Below, piece by piece: positions 25,919-34,771 of a stretch of 64,000 nucleotides of DNA. Both the position numbers and the translations under genes were made by a program. The stretch lies in contig JACQFQ010000025.1 of NCBI GenBank assembly GCA_016199985.1, positions 62,001 through 126,000 on the forward strand, read 5' to 3'. How positions within the stretch are numbered: position 1 is the first letter of the stretch; each line of letters begins with the position of its first letter. Source of the DNA: Verrucomicrobiota bacterium (GTDB taxonomy: Bacteria; Verrucomicrobiota; Verrucomicrobiia; Limisphaerales; UBA11320). The notes under the pieces are model-generated. The model made no database searches and was not told where the DNA came from. It saw only the letters and a list, made by a program, of their open reading frames with translations.

Positions 25919-28009
25919 TTACGGAGTCCCGGAAGCCGCCCCGCCATCGCCGCTGGCAGGCATCGACATCCGCTCTCCCAACTTCAAGAACTCCCAGACC
26001 GCGTCGAGCTGCTTGCCCGCGTCGCCCTCCAGAACCTCGTTCAGCTGGCTTCGACCCTCTTCGTCGAAGTAGGCCGGCATTTTGGTCTGCGGATCCACCG
26101 CCATCGGAAGACGCATCCAACGATCAAAGTAAGCGCGCCTCAGCCGACGGGCCGAGTACGCCAGATTGATCCCCTCGCTCTCGAACACCTCCATCGCCGG
26201 AAGCGTGTTGACGCCATGGCAGGACACGCATGAGAACCCCCCGACCTTTCCGAGAAGTCGCCTTCCGATCGCCGCCAACTTCTCGTCCACGGGACCAGGC
26301 TCCACCGCGGCCCCGCTCCATCCGTGAGTCGTCGCCAATCCCTCCGCGAGCTTCGCCGCGTAGGCCGGGAACGAGGGCATCCTCGCGTCCAACCAAGGCT
26401 CGCCTTTCGGATGCCGATCGGGCCTGGGCTTGTAGGGAATCCCTCCCTCGATGAAGGAAGCCATCCACGCGGGCTGCAGTTTCGCGCCCAACCCATCCAG
26501 CGGAGGAAAACCCTCGAAGACTCCGTGGCAGGCGACGCAGCGAAGACCGCGCGAAGCGCGCAGAGCGAACTCCACTGGGTCATGCCGGTCCAAGGAAGAG
26601 CGATCGGTTTTGCCGAATGCTTTTAACGCGGAGCGCTCGGCCTGCGTGAGTCCAAACACAGGCGTCCGACCTGCCCCTTCCTCCTTCTCCGCCAAACAAC
26701 CCCGATCCCAGCGCTCAGTCGGGAGCTGGGACAGCGCCGCCGCCTCGAGCCGATTCTGCGCGCCTCCTCCGGCATGACACTTCATGCAGCCGAGCGCGCC
26801 CACCAGTTCCCTGCCCCGAACCACGGCGTTCGCGTCGGGGGACGCGCTCGTCGACGACGGCGCGGGAAGATCTTTTTCGAGATATGTCGCGAGTTCCCCT
26901 GCCTCGACCGCGGTGAGTCGGAAGTTCGGCATTCGAATCCATCGGTAATCCGCGTCGGGCTTCCGCAAGAACGTGGCAAGCTGACCGGCCGCGAACTTCT
27001 CGCGAACGTGGGCGAGTGGAATCTTCATCGGATCCACAGGCTTCTCGCCGGGAGCCTCATGACAAGCGGCGCAATGCAACGACTCGAACAGCGGCTTGGG
27101 CTCCGCCACGCCGGCGGCGGGCTCCGGAGCGAGACGCGTCCATGCAGGGGGATCCTTGAGCGCCGCGACGGGCGCAACCTGGGTCAGCGACGCCAGGAAG
27201 GCCGCGATGTCCGAGGCCCTGGACTCCGCGTCCGCTCCGGTCAGCAGCTTCGGCATACGAGCGGTGGGTCTCAGGCTTTTCGGATCCAGGATCCAACGTC
27301 GCATCCAATCCGGATTGCGACGCAGTCCGATGCCCTCAAAGCTCGGAGCATCCCATCCCATCTCCGCCATCGCCCCCGGTCCCGACAAAGACGCGTGGCA
27401 GCGACCGCACCGAAGCTCGGCGAACAAAGCGCGTCCTTCGCGTCGCTCCAAGCCCAACGCGCTCAGCGCCGACGGAGTGTGTGTCAGCTGGGCGGGCGGA
27501 ATGGGCTGCATCAGGAAGGGCTTCTCGGCCCACGCGACCCGAAAGAAGGCCGGCCCCTGGGCCGGGGAAGTGAACCGCAGAACAAATTCGTTCAGCCCCT
27601 TGTTTAATCGAACAGCTTTGGACAGAGCGATCGACCCGTTCGTTCCTCCGACGCCAAGAACGAGGTTGCTCCGGATGGTCAGCTCAACCCTGCCGCTCGA
27701 CTCCACCTGGAAGAGGAAGTCCGACCGGAGGTCCACGCGCACCTGACCGCTGACCACGGCTTGAAAGGGACCCGGCTTGAGAAATGCCGTCGCAGGCGAC
27801 CCCGACTCGACATACCAGGACAGCTGAGGCAGCACAAAGCTATCGACTACGCCCGCGGCGCTCACTTCCACCCGGGCCCCGGCGTCGGGCGAAGCTGGCT
27901 TGTCCTGAGCCGTCGTGATGGCGTCGCAAAGGAGCAGCGACGCCAGCGCCAGCGCCAGCGAGGTCCGGAAGCCGGCCACGCCCACTCTTGAAACCGGATG
28001 AGAGCTCAT
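25919..28009 (-). CDS. Secreted five-haem cytochrome c-type protein with N-terminal beta domain
   Basis: The 696-residue protein has a signal peptide (LALALASLLLCDAITTAQ). The N-terminal part (about 45-165) is beta-rich and PA14-like (GTNGSIALSKAVRLNKGLNEF). Five CxxCH haem sites follow in order: CGRCH, CAACH, CMKCH, CVACH and CVSCH, each in a cytochrome-c-like module with RMP or KMP motifs (ARMPKLL, IRMPNFR, ARMPSFP, TKMPAYF) that supply axial Met. This is the 'planctomycete cytochrome c' style of exported electron carrier. Redox partners are unknown. It sits 30 bases after gatA on the same strand, but is probably a separate function. Confidence 0.85.
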   Translation of the reverse strand: MSSHPVSRVGVAGFRTSLALALASLLLCDAITTAQDKPASPDAGARVEVSAAGVVDSFVLPQLSWYVESGSPATAFLKPGPFQAVVSGQVRVDLRSDFLFQVESSGRVELTIRSNLVLGVGGTNGSIALSKAVRLNKGLNEFVLRFTSPAQGPAFFRVAWAEKPFLMQPIPPAQLTHTPSALSALGLERREGRALFAELRCGRCHASLSGPGAMAEMGWDAPSFEGIGLRRNPDWMRRWILDPKSLRPTARMPKLLTGADAESRASDIAAFLASLTQVAPVAALKDPPAWTRLAPEPAAGVAEPKPLFESLHCAACHEAPGEKPVDPMKIPLAHVREKFAAGQLATFLRKPDADYRWIRMPNFRLTAVEAGELATYLEKDLPAPSSTSASPDANAVVRGRELVGALGCMKCHAGGGAQNRLEAAALSQLPTERWDRGCLAEKEEGAGRTPVFGLTQAERSALKAFGKTDRSSLDRHDPVEFALRASRGLRCVACHGVFEGFPPLDGLGAKLQPAWMASFIEGGIPYKPRPDRHPKGEPWLDARMPSFPAYAAKLAEGLATTHGWSGAAVEPGPVDEKLAAIGRRLLGKVGGFSCVSCHGVNTLPAMEVFESEGINLAYSARRLRRAYFDRWMRLPMAVDPQTKMPAYFDEEGRSQLNEVLEGDAGKQLDAVWEFLKLGERMSMPASGDGGAASGTP

Positions 28010-28039
28010 GGGAATGACGTCAACGAGCGGACGGTCTCC

Positions 28040-29512
28040 TCACAACGGGGGGCGTTCTCGTCGCCAGTTCGTGCTTTGCTCGTACGCGTGGGCGACACGG
28101 AGGAGCGTCTCTTCGCCAAAGGGTTTTCCGAGCAGCTGCAGCCCGATGGGCAGATGGGGGGACCTCGTGAATCCACAAGGGATGCTGATGCCCGGGATGC
28201 CGGCGAGATTGCAGGAGATCGTGAAGACGTCGCTCAGATACATCTGGAGCGGATCGCTCGTCTTCTCGCCCGCCTTGAACGCCGCCGTGGGAGTCGTGGG
28301 ACTGACAATGGCGTCGACCTTCTCGAAGGCGTTGAGGAAATCCTGACGGATCAGGGTTCTCACCTTTTGGGCCCGCAGATAGTAGGCGTCGTAGTAGCCG
28401 CTGCTCAGCACATAGGTGCCAAGGATGATGCGGCGCTTCACTTCCGCGCCAAAGCCCAGGCCGCGGGTCCTCTCATACAGCTGGATCGGATCCGCGCCAT
28501 CGACGCGCGCGCCGTAACGAATGCCGTCAAACCGCGCGAGATTCGCCGAGGCTTCCGCGGTGGCGATGATGTAGTAAACGGCGACCGCGTACTCCGAGTG
28601 GGGCAGCGAGACCTCGACAATCTCGGCGCCCAGAGCGGTCAGTTGGCGAACGGCGGCGTCGACCGCGGCCTTCACCTCGGGATCCAGGCCGCCGACCATG
28701 AACTCGCGAGCGAGCCCGAGCTTCATCCCTTTCAGGCCGCCGCCAAGCGCTTTTTCATAATCGGGAACGGGCCGTGGAAGGCTCGTGGAATCGCGTCGAT
28801 CATGGCCGCTGAGGACGGACAGCATTCGCGCGGAATCGCGGACGTCCTTGGTGAACGGCCCGATCTGATCGAGCGAAGAGGCGAACGCGACCAAGCCAAA
28901 TCGCGACACCAAGCCGTAAGTGGGCTTCAGGCCCACGCAACCGCAGAGCGCGGCGGGTTGTCGGATGCTGCCTCCGGTGTCCGAGCCGAGCGCGGCGGGC
29001 GCCTCGTCGGCGGCCACCGCGGCGGCGCTTCCGCCGGACGATCCGCCGGGAATGCGCGAAGGATCCCATGGGTTGCGCGTCGTGAAGAACGCCGAGTTCT
29101 CGGTCGAACTCCCCATGGCGAACTCGTCCATGTTCAGGCGTCCAAAAATCACGGCGCCCGCCGAACGCAGCTTCTCCGTCACGGTGGCGTCGTAGGGCGA
29201 CACAAACGAGCCCAGAATCCTGGAGCCGCAGGTGAGCGTGTGCCCCTTCACCGCGATCACATCCTTCATCCCGACGGGAATGCCGAGCAGAGGCTGTCGC
29301 GCGGAGGTGGCGCCTTGAGCGCGGAGGGAGTCCGTCGCGTCGGCCTGGGCCAGGGCGTCGGCGGGATCTATCCTCAGAAACGCCTTCACCACCGGATCCA
29401 CCTTCTGGATTCGGTCGAGGCAGGCTTGCGTCAGCTCGCGGGATGAAATCTCCCGGGCGTCGAGCTTCTGGGCGCATTCGGCGAGAGTCAACGTGTGCAG
29501 CATACGGTTCAT
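28040..29512 (-). CDS. gatA: Aspartyl/glutamyl-tRNA amidotransferase subunit A
   Basis: GatA releases ammonia from glutamine for converting Glu-tRNA(Gln) or Asp-tRNA(Asn). The 490-residue amidase-signature enzyme has the Lys of the triad in [10 protein letters not shown], and the glycine/serine-rich [17 protein letters not shown] containing the cis-Ser and nucleophile Ser, followed by [13 protein letters not shown] second in-frame ATG (MLHTLTLAE) lies three codons in. gatC is immediately upstream; gatB is not in the window. Confidence 0.96.
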   Translation of the reverse strand: MNRMLHTLTLAECAQKLDAREISSRELTQACLDRIQKVDPVVKAFLRIDPADALAQADATDSLRAQGATSARQPLLGIPVGMKDVIAVKGHTLTCGSRILGSFVSPYDATVTEKLRSAGAVIFGRLNMDEFAMGSSTENSAFFTTRNPWDPSRIPGGSSGGSAAAVAADEAPAALGSDTGGSIRQPAALCGCVGLKPTYGLVSRFGLVAFASSLDQIGPFTKDVRDSARMLSVLSGHDRRDSTSLPRPVPDYEKALGGGLKGMKLGLAREFMVGGLDPEVKAAVDAAVRQLTALGAEIVEVSLPHSEYAVAVYYIIATAEASANLARFDGIRYGARVDGADPIQLYERTRGLGFGAEVKRRIILGTYVLSSGYYDAYYLRAQKVRTLIRQDFLNAFEKVDAIVSPTTPTAAFKAGEKTSDPLQMYLSDVFTISCNLAGIPGISIPCGFTRSPHLPIGLQLLGKPFGEETLLRVAHAYEQSTNWRRERPPL

Positions 29513-29552
29513 CGGAGGCGACGACGGGGAAGTCTGGCGGCGCTCGGCGCGA

Positions 29553-29840
29553 TCATTCGACGATCTTGGGCGCCACGAACAAGCCGTTCGCCCGGGCCGG
29601 GGCGTTCAACAACGCCTCCTCGTTCGAGAACGAAGGGCGGTCTTCGTCCGGACGGGTGACGTTCACCAACGGCACGGCGTGGGAGGTGGGTTCGATGCCG
29701 TCGACGTTCACCTCGCGAAGCTTCTCGATGTATCCCAGAATACTCCCGAGCTGCGACGCGAGGGTTTGCTCCTCCTCGGGAGTCAGGGAAAGACGGGCGA
29801 GACGCGCGACGTACTGGATATTGAAGTCACCTGCGGACAT
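29553..29840 (-). CDS. gatC: Aspartyl/glutamyl-tRNA amidotransferase subunit C
   Basis: The 95-residue GatC has the typical N terminus ([19 protein letters not shown]) and the C-terminal [16 protein letters not shown]. It wraps around GatA and joins it to GatB. It is 40 bases upstream of gatA on the same strand, and the two are co-transcribed. Confidence 0.95.
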   Translation of the reverse strand: MSAGDFNIQYVARLARLSLTPEEEQTLASQLGSILGYIEKLREVNVDGIEPTSHAVPLVNVTRPDEDRPSFSNEEALLNAPARANGLFVAPKIVE

Positions 29841-29898
29841 GGGGCGGCAGACTAAAGAACCGCCGAAGTGAGTTCAAAGGAATAGTGGCTGGACCCGA

Positions 29899-30171
29899 TC
29901 ACTCCTCGTCAAAGTTCCGCTTGAGGAGCGCCTCCAACTCCTGAACCGCCTTCGCGGCCTCAACCCCCTCAGCGTAGACAAGAAGGCGGCTGCCGGGACC
30001 CGCGGCGAGCATCATCAGGCCCATGATGCTCTTGCCATTCACGCGATCGCCGTCCTTCTCGACAAAGACCTGGCAGTCAAATTTGTTGGCCAGACGAACG
30101 AACATCGCCGCCGGACGGGCGTGAATCCCCAGCTTGTTGGAAACGAGCAGCTCTTTCGATATTTTCGACAC
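29899..30171 (-). CDS. ptsH: HPr phosphocarrier protein
   Basis: The 90-residue protein has the active-site His17 in NKLGIHARPAAMFV and the regulatory Ser48 in VNGKSIMGLMMLAA. HPr carries phosphate from enzyme I to sugar transporters or takes part in regulation through HPr kinase. No PTS enzymes or HPr kinase are in the window. It lies about 60 bases upstream of gatC on the same strand and may share its transcript. Confidence 0.95.
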   Translation of the reverse strand: MSKISKELLVSNKLGIHARPAAMFVRLANKFDCQVFVEKDGDRVNGKSIMGLMMLAAGPGSRLLVYAEGVEAAKAVQELEALLKRNFDEE

Positions 30172-30300
30172 CGCGCAGGCCTTTATAGCGCGTCTTCATT
30201 CCGTCGACGCTCGCCCGCTTCAGTAGCAACTCCCCGGCCGCTTGCCAAACGCAATCTGCGAAAGACGATGTTTTTCTGGACGGAGGGCGGCCTCTCGCCC

Positions 30301-30951
30301 TCAGGGAGACAATCGATCGATCCGCCAGCCGCCATCGGGGCGCCTCGTGTAAAGGAAACGATCATGCAGCCGGCTGGGACGGCCCTGCCAGTACTCCACT
30401 GAGACCGGAGCGACGGCGTATCCTCCCCAGAAGGACGGGGCCGGAATGTCCTCTCCTGGATACCGCTTCTCCAACTCCGCGAGACGTCGCTCGAGGGGCG
30501 CGCGATCCGCAAGAACCTCGCTCTGACGCGAGACCCATGCGCCCAACCGACTCCCCCGGGGACGCGTGCTGAAGTAGGCCTCGGTGTCGGCCCGGGTCAA
30601 CCGGCTCACGGCGCCGCGAACACGCACCTGCCGCTCCAGTTCGATCCAGTGGAACACCAGCGCCACGCGCGGATTCGCCTCCATCTGTCCGGCCTTGTCG
30701 CTCTCGTAGTTCGTGAAGAAATGAAACCCGCGGTCGTCGAGGCCCTTGAGCAGAACAATCCGGGCGGCGGGCGCGCCCGCGGCGTCCACGGTGGCCAGGG
30801 TCATTGCGTTGGGCTCCGGCGCCTGCGCCTGAACCGCGTGCTCCAGCCACACTCGGAACTGCGCGATCGGATCGGGCAGCAGGTCCGAGCGATCCAACCC
30901 CCTCAAGGAGTAGTCCCGGCGAATCCCAGCAAGGTTCGTGTGCGCGCTCAC
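30301..30951 (-). CDS. pdxH: Pyridoxine/pyridoxamine 5'-phosphate oxidase
   Basis: I choose GTG 30951 because AGGAG lies 7 bases upstream and the 216-residue product then matches the family; a longer frame adds Arg/Ala-rich sequence. Motifs are RIVLLKGLDDRGFHFFTNY, FHWIELERQVRVRG, SRLGAWVSRQSEVL, FWGGYAVAPVSVEYWQGR and RLHDR. The FMN enzyme makes pyridoxal 5'-phosphate. It is downstream of the BON-domain gene on the same strand. Confidence 0.95.
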   Translation of the reverse strand: MSAHTNLAGIRRDYSLRGLDRSDLLPDPIAQFRVWLEHAVQAQAPEPNAMTLATVDAAGAPAARIVLLKGLDDRGFHFFTNYESDKAGQMEANPRVALVFHWIELERQVRVRGAVSRLTRADTEAYFSTRPRGSRLGAWVSRQSEVLADRAPLERRLAELEKRYPGEDIPAPSFWGGYAVAPVSVEYWQGRPSRLHDRFLYTRRPDGGWRIDRLSP

Positions 30952-31041
30952 AGCGTGTCTCCTGAAGCCGCGCGCGGCGCGGGCTGCTCGGCCAGAGCCC
31001 AGAGGGCGAGTCCGCAACGGGTGGGTGTTCGAACGCTCATC

Positions 31042-31500
31042 TCATTTCCTTTCCGAGACCACCTGGAGAGTGGAAAACACTTTCTTCACGCCATCGACCT
31101 CGAACGCGAGCTTCACGGCCCTCGCCACGTTCTCGATCGAGCTCACTTTCCCCGACAACGTCACCACGCCGTCGGTGGTGTCGACGCCGATCTGCAACGC
31201 CGGCAGATCGCGCTCAGCCAGCATTTTGCCCTTGATCGTCGCGGTGATCCGCGCGTTGGCCGCGGCGTCCGAAAGCGAGTTCCCCGCCTGCTTCGCCTTC
31301 TCGCGCACGATCGCTCCGGTTCTCGACAGCTCCTCCTTGATGTCCTCGACGCGGAAGCTGTCGGAGAGGGACTTCGCGACCGACGATGACAACGATCGTC
31401 CGGAGAGGGACGAGGACTGAAAGCGTCCGGAGGTGAAAAACCAGAAGCCCCCGGCGCCGAGCACCGCTCCCAGAAGCATTGCGCATCCGTACCGAAACAT
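31042..31500 (-). CDS. BON-domain protein with N-terminal membrane anchor
   Basis: The 152-residue protein begins with a hydrophobic segment (CAMLLGAVLGAGGFWFF) that may anchor or export it. The C-terminal half (about 80-150) is one BON domain (ITATIKGKMLAE, VDTTDGVVTLSGKVSSIENV), an OsmY-like module that binds phospholipid. A Ser-rich linker and a short charged helix lie between. It is probably periplasmic, with a role in envelope stability inferred from the family. Confidence 0.85.
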   Translation of the reverse strand: MFRYGCAMLLGAVLGAGGFWFFTSGRFQSSSLSGRSLSSSVAKSLSDSFRVEDIKEELSRTGAIVREKAKQAGNSLSDAAANARITATIKGKMLAERDLPALQIGVDTTDGVVTLSGKVSSIENVARAVKLAFEVDGVKKVFSTLQVVSERK

Positions 31501-31599
31501 GGCGACAGCTTAGAAGCAGGACTGGCGATTGTCTCCTCTTTCGTTGTCCTGGGATGGGCTTGCGCCGAGCCTCGAAGCGGGTGAGGTTGACCGCGCACT

Positions 31600-31983
31600 A
31601 TGGACATCAAGAACCTGGAAACCGTCCCGCCGTTCACCACGAAGGATGGCTCGGAGATTCGCGAGCTGCTCGCGTATCGGAACTCATCGATCCGCAATCA
31701 AAGCCTGGCCGAGGCCCGCGTCGCTGTGGGCGCGAGCACTCAGGAGCACTACCACGCCAGGACCGAGGAGATCTATTTCATCACCCAGGGCGAAGGCCGG
31801 ATGCGGATCGAGGGGGAGATCGCGACGGTCAAGGCCGGCGACGCCATCGCCATCCCGCCCGGACGCCGCCACAAGCTTTGGAACACCGGCGCCTCGCCCC
31901 TGAAGCTGCTTTGCGCGTGCGCGCCCTGCTACGAACACTCGGACACCATCATCACGGAAACAGAACCCGAACCCGCCCCATGA
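31600..31983 (+). CDS. Cupin-domain protein
   Basis: The 127-residue single cupin has the metal-ligand pattern EHYHARTEE (H50, H52, E56 or E57), GEGRMRI, and the second-motif His in IPPGRRHKLWN (H91). Such small cupins can be isomerases, dioxygenases or sensors; the substrate is unknown. The stop overlaps the start of the glutaredoxin gene (ATGA), so they are translated together. Confidence 0.9.
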   Translation: MDIKNLETVPPFTTKDGSEIRELLAYRNSSIRNQSLAEARVAVGASTQEHYHARTEEIYFITQGEGRMRIEGEIATVKAGDAIAIPPGRRHKLWNTGASPLKLLCACAPCYEHSDTIITETEPEPAP

Positions 31984-32240
31984 AGCCCAAGAACGTCCGA
32001 CTGTTCATCAAACCCTACTGCGGCTGGTGCCACGAAGCCCAGGAGTGGCTCGACGAGCGCGGCATCCACTACGAAACGCTGGATGTCACCGCGAGCGAAC
32101 GCGCCCGAGACGAGATGGAGGAGCTATCGGGGCAGACCCTCGCTCCCGTGATCGATGTCGACGGCGAGGTGCTCGCCGATTTCGACGTCGAGCAGCTGGA
32201 AACCTTCTGGGACGCGAAGGTGGGAAAGACCTCGGATTGA
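31980..32240 (+). CDS. Glutaredoxin-like protein
   Basis: The 86-residue protein has a CGWC active site (C14, C17) in LFIKPYCGWCHEA, followed by a thioredoxin-fold pattern with cis-Pro (LAPVIDVDG). The Trp-containing motif differs from the usual CPYC, but the overall length and fold match glutaredoxins. It begins inside the cupin stop codon, suggesting a functional link. Confidence 0.9.
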   Translation: MKPKNVRLFIKPYCGWCHEAQEWLDERGIHYETLDVTASERARDEMEELSGQTLAPVIDVDGEVLADFDVEQLETFWDAKVGKTSD

Positions 32241-32250
32241 GGGAGGCGCC

Positions 32251-33081
32251 CTATCTGTCTGAGGCGGGCAGGACCTGAAGGCGGCTCCAGACCGGAAAGT
32301 GATCGGAGGATCCTTTGGCGATCACGCCGCTTTCCAGAGTCCGCAGGCGTTGGTTGTGGAAAAGGTAGTCGATGCGACCTCCGATGTTCCGGGTGGCTTC
32401 GGATCCCTTCCAAGTGATCCGGCGATCGGCGTCCGGATCCGCTGAGAGGAGGCTATCGATCCACAGCTCCTGCTTCAGGAAGGTTTGGGCGGAGGAGAAG
32501 GAGAAACTGTTGAAATCGCCGAGGATCACGGCGGGCCCGACGCGCCGCATGGCGGAATGAACACGCAGAATTTCCTCGGATTGCGCCTCGCCGGATTGCT
32601 GAAAGACAGCGAGCGCCGAGGTCAATGACTTCATCCTTCCCACGCGGGGAGTGGCGAGATGCACCACCGCGAACTCCACCTCGTTCGATCCGCCCGGATT
32701 CCCGGCCCAGGAAGCCGCGCCGATCAAAGCGCCGCGGAATCCGCCCGTGGGCGACAGATACTGAATCCGGCTCAAGGGCCACCGACTCATCACGCCGCAA
32801 CCGCCCGACCCCAGTTCCGTCCGGAAATGTTGGTGAGGCAGCAGGTCCGACAGATCCCGCCTGAGCTCGCGTTCGATGCGGGGAGTGGTTTCCTCGAGAG
32901 CGAGGATATCGGGCCGCATCTCCTTCACGATCTCCACAACCTCCGCGACGTTGGTGTTCCGAAAGAACACATTCCAAGCGGCCATCTTGAACTCCGCCCC
33001 GCCCTTAGCCGGCTCCGCGCAGCAAGCGTCGAGAGCAATGAACGCCCCGGCAAGAAGGATGAGGACCCGCGCAAAACCCAT
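32251..33081 (-). CDS. Secreted endonuclease/exonuclease/phosphatase-family protein
   Basis: The 276-residue protein has a signal peptide (VLILLAGAFIALDACCAE; the Cys residues could form a lipobox). The EEP fold is shown by MAAWNVFFRN (Asn), DILALEETTP (Glu), VILGDFNSFSF (Asp/Asn), GGRIDYLFHN and GSSDHFPVW (final Asp-His). The metal-dependent hydrolase could act on nucleic acid or on phospho-lipids. It ends 10 bases from the convergent glutaredoxin gene. Confidence 0.9.
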   Translation of the reverse strand: MGFARVLILLAGAFIALDACCAEPAKGGAEFKMAAWNVFFRNTNVAEVVEIVKEMRPDILALEETTPRIERELRRDLSDLLPHQHFRTELGSGGCGVMSRWPLSRIQYLSPTGGFRGALIGAASWAGNPGGSNEVEFAVVHLATPRVGRMKSLTSALAVFQQSGEAQSEEILRVHSAMRRVGPAVILGDFNSFSFSSAQTFLKQELWIDSLLSADPDADRRITWKGSEATRNIGGRIDYLFHNQRLRTLESGVIAKGSSDHFPVWSRLQVLPASDR

Positions 33082-33340
33082 AACGCGACCGTAGAGCGAC
33101 CCGGCAGCATCCGCAAGGCGTCACCGCTCAGGTCAATCCCCTCAGGGTCCGGCAGGGAAGGCTTTGATAGACACCTGATGCCGCCGCAGGCGGCCGTTCA
33201 GCTCGCGGTCTTCAGTTCGTCGCGCAATTGCCCGTCGACGAAGAGCGCTCGACCCACTTTGATGATCGCTGCTCGGCAGGTTGTTCCGTGCGCTCCCTTC
33301 GGGCTCTTGCAGGGCGGTTTCGCGCGAAGAGGAATTCAGG

Positions 33341-34384
33341 CTAGCGGTCGAAGACCTTGACGGTCACCCGGCCGTCGGCGGTGATGAAGGCTCGGAAAAG
33401 GCCCTCCGAGTTGAACGACGCGGCCGCATGCCCCGCGCGATCCAGCGCAATCACGGCGCCCGATCCGCCCGCGGGCTTCAACTTCTGCTGCACCACGACA
33501 TCGACCGCTTTCTGAACAGAGAGCTTCTTATACCTCATGAGCGACACGATGTCGTGCGCCACGGCGTAGCGGATGAAGAACTCGCCGTGCCCGGTCGAAG
33601 AAACCCCGCAGGTCTCGTTGTCGGCGTAGGTGCCGGCGCCGATGATCGGCGAGTCCCCCACCCTGCCCCATCGCTTCTCCGACATGCCCCCGGTGGAGGT
33701 GCCCGCCGCCAGATTGCCCTGGATGTCCAAAGCCACGGCGCCCACCGTCGACCATTCGCAGGTCGACGGAATACTCAGGCCGGCGCTCCTGCTCTTGTTC
33801 TTGCTCGCGTCTGGCGCTCCGGGTTTCGGGGCGCTCTGCTTCTCCTTCTCCAGCAGTTCAAGATGCTCTTTCCATCGCTCCTCGGTGCGGAAGTAGGCCG
33901 GATCCACGATGTCCAATCCGTTTTCCCGCGCAAACGCGTTGGCGCCCTCGCTGACAAGGAGCACATGAGGCGATCTCTCCATGACGGCTCGCGCGGCGGA
34001 GATGGGGTTCTTGACGATGGTCACGCCCGCCACAGCGCCGGCCTTGAGGGTGCGTCCATCCATGATCGATGAATCGAGCTCGTTGCGGCCCGCGCTGGTA
34101 AACACGGCGCCGCGTCCGGCGTTGAAAACCGGATTATCCTCCATCCGTCGAATCGCGGCCTCGACCATGTCCAGGCCCGAACCGCCCTTCCGATAAACCG
34201 CGTAGCCCGCGCGGACCGCCTCCTCTAGTCCGGCGCGAGACAGCGCCTCCATCTGCGGAGTGATCTTCGACCGTTCCGCCGCCGCGCCCCCATGAATGAC
34301 CAGGACGACCTTGGCCTCCTCGGCGTTCGCCGAGAGAACCAGGAGGGTGGCGATGGAGGCGGCGAGAGAGGCGATGCGTTTCAT
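33341..34384 (-). CDS. Isoaspartyl peptidase/L-asparaginase family (Ntn hydrolase), exported
   Basis: The start MKRIASLAASIATLL at 34384 gives a signal peptide ending near residue 22 (SANAEE); the longer frame to 34525 is not credible. The 347-residue precursor has VIHGGAAA, GRGAVFTSAGRNELDSSIMDG, the autocleavage site with nucleophile Thr in CEWSTVGAVALD, and the substrate-binding GTYADNETCG and STGHGE segments. The family is made as a precursor and self-cleaves. A Lys/Pro/Ala-rich segment precedes the cleavage site. It probably hydrolyses isoaspartyl dipeptides or asparagine in the periplasm. Confidence 0.92.
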   Translation of the reverse strand: MKRIASLAASIATLLVLSANAEEAKVVLVIHGGAAAERSKITPQMEALSRAGLEEAVRAGYAVYRKGGSGLDMVEAAIRRMEDNPVFNAGRGAVFTSAGRNELDSSIMDGRTLKAGAVAGVTIVKNPISAARAVMERSPHVLLVSEGANAFARENGLDIVDPAYFRTEERWKEHLELLEKEKQSAPKPGAPDASKNKSRSAGLSIPSTCEWSTVGAVALDIQGNLAAGTSTGGMSEKRWGRVGDSPIIGAGTYADNETCGVSSTGHGEFFIRYAVAHDIVSLMRYKKLSVQKAVDVVVQQKLKPAGGSGAVIALDRAGHAAASFNSEGLFRAFITADGRVTVKVFDR

Positions 34385-34771
34385 AGGAGGAATGTTTCCT
34401 GTTGTTTCACGCAAACGGCGCCCGTCGTCCATCGCAAAGTGTCGCGCCCTTTGGGTCCTTCGCGATTCACTCTCCGCCTCCGTAGTGTCTATTGGGCCGG
34501 CAAAGTTTAACCGCGACGGACGCAACGGACGCGACGCAAAGAGGAGGCTTTATTAGCGCGCCCGTTGGAAAAACCTCTCGTGAAGACATGAAGGGACGAC
34601 GACGAAGGGCTGCCCCGGCAATACGGGGTCACCCCGAAAGGCGTGGCATTTGACAACGGCTCCCCTCCGCTTCGCCCCTGACTTCGCGCGCCTCCCCCCG
34701 GCCCCATTGCCAGAGGCCCGTCTTCGTCCACATTGCTTCCACGAAAGCCGGGTCATCCCGGACGAGCTCCC
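34385..34771. other. Intergenic stretch with an imperfect GACGCAACGGACGC repeat
   Basis: No gene is supported here. The region should hold two divergent promoters, for the asparaginase-family gene on the left and the gene at 34772 on the right. At 34510-34540 it has a short imperfect tandem pattern: CGCGACGGACGCAACGGACGCGACGCAA, in which GACGGACGC, AACGGACGC and GACGCAA are variants of one unit. Confidence 0.4.
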
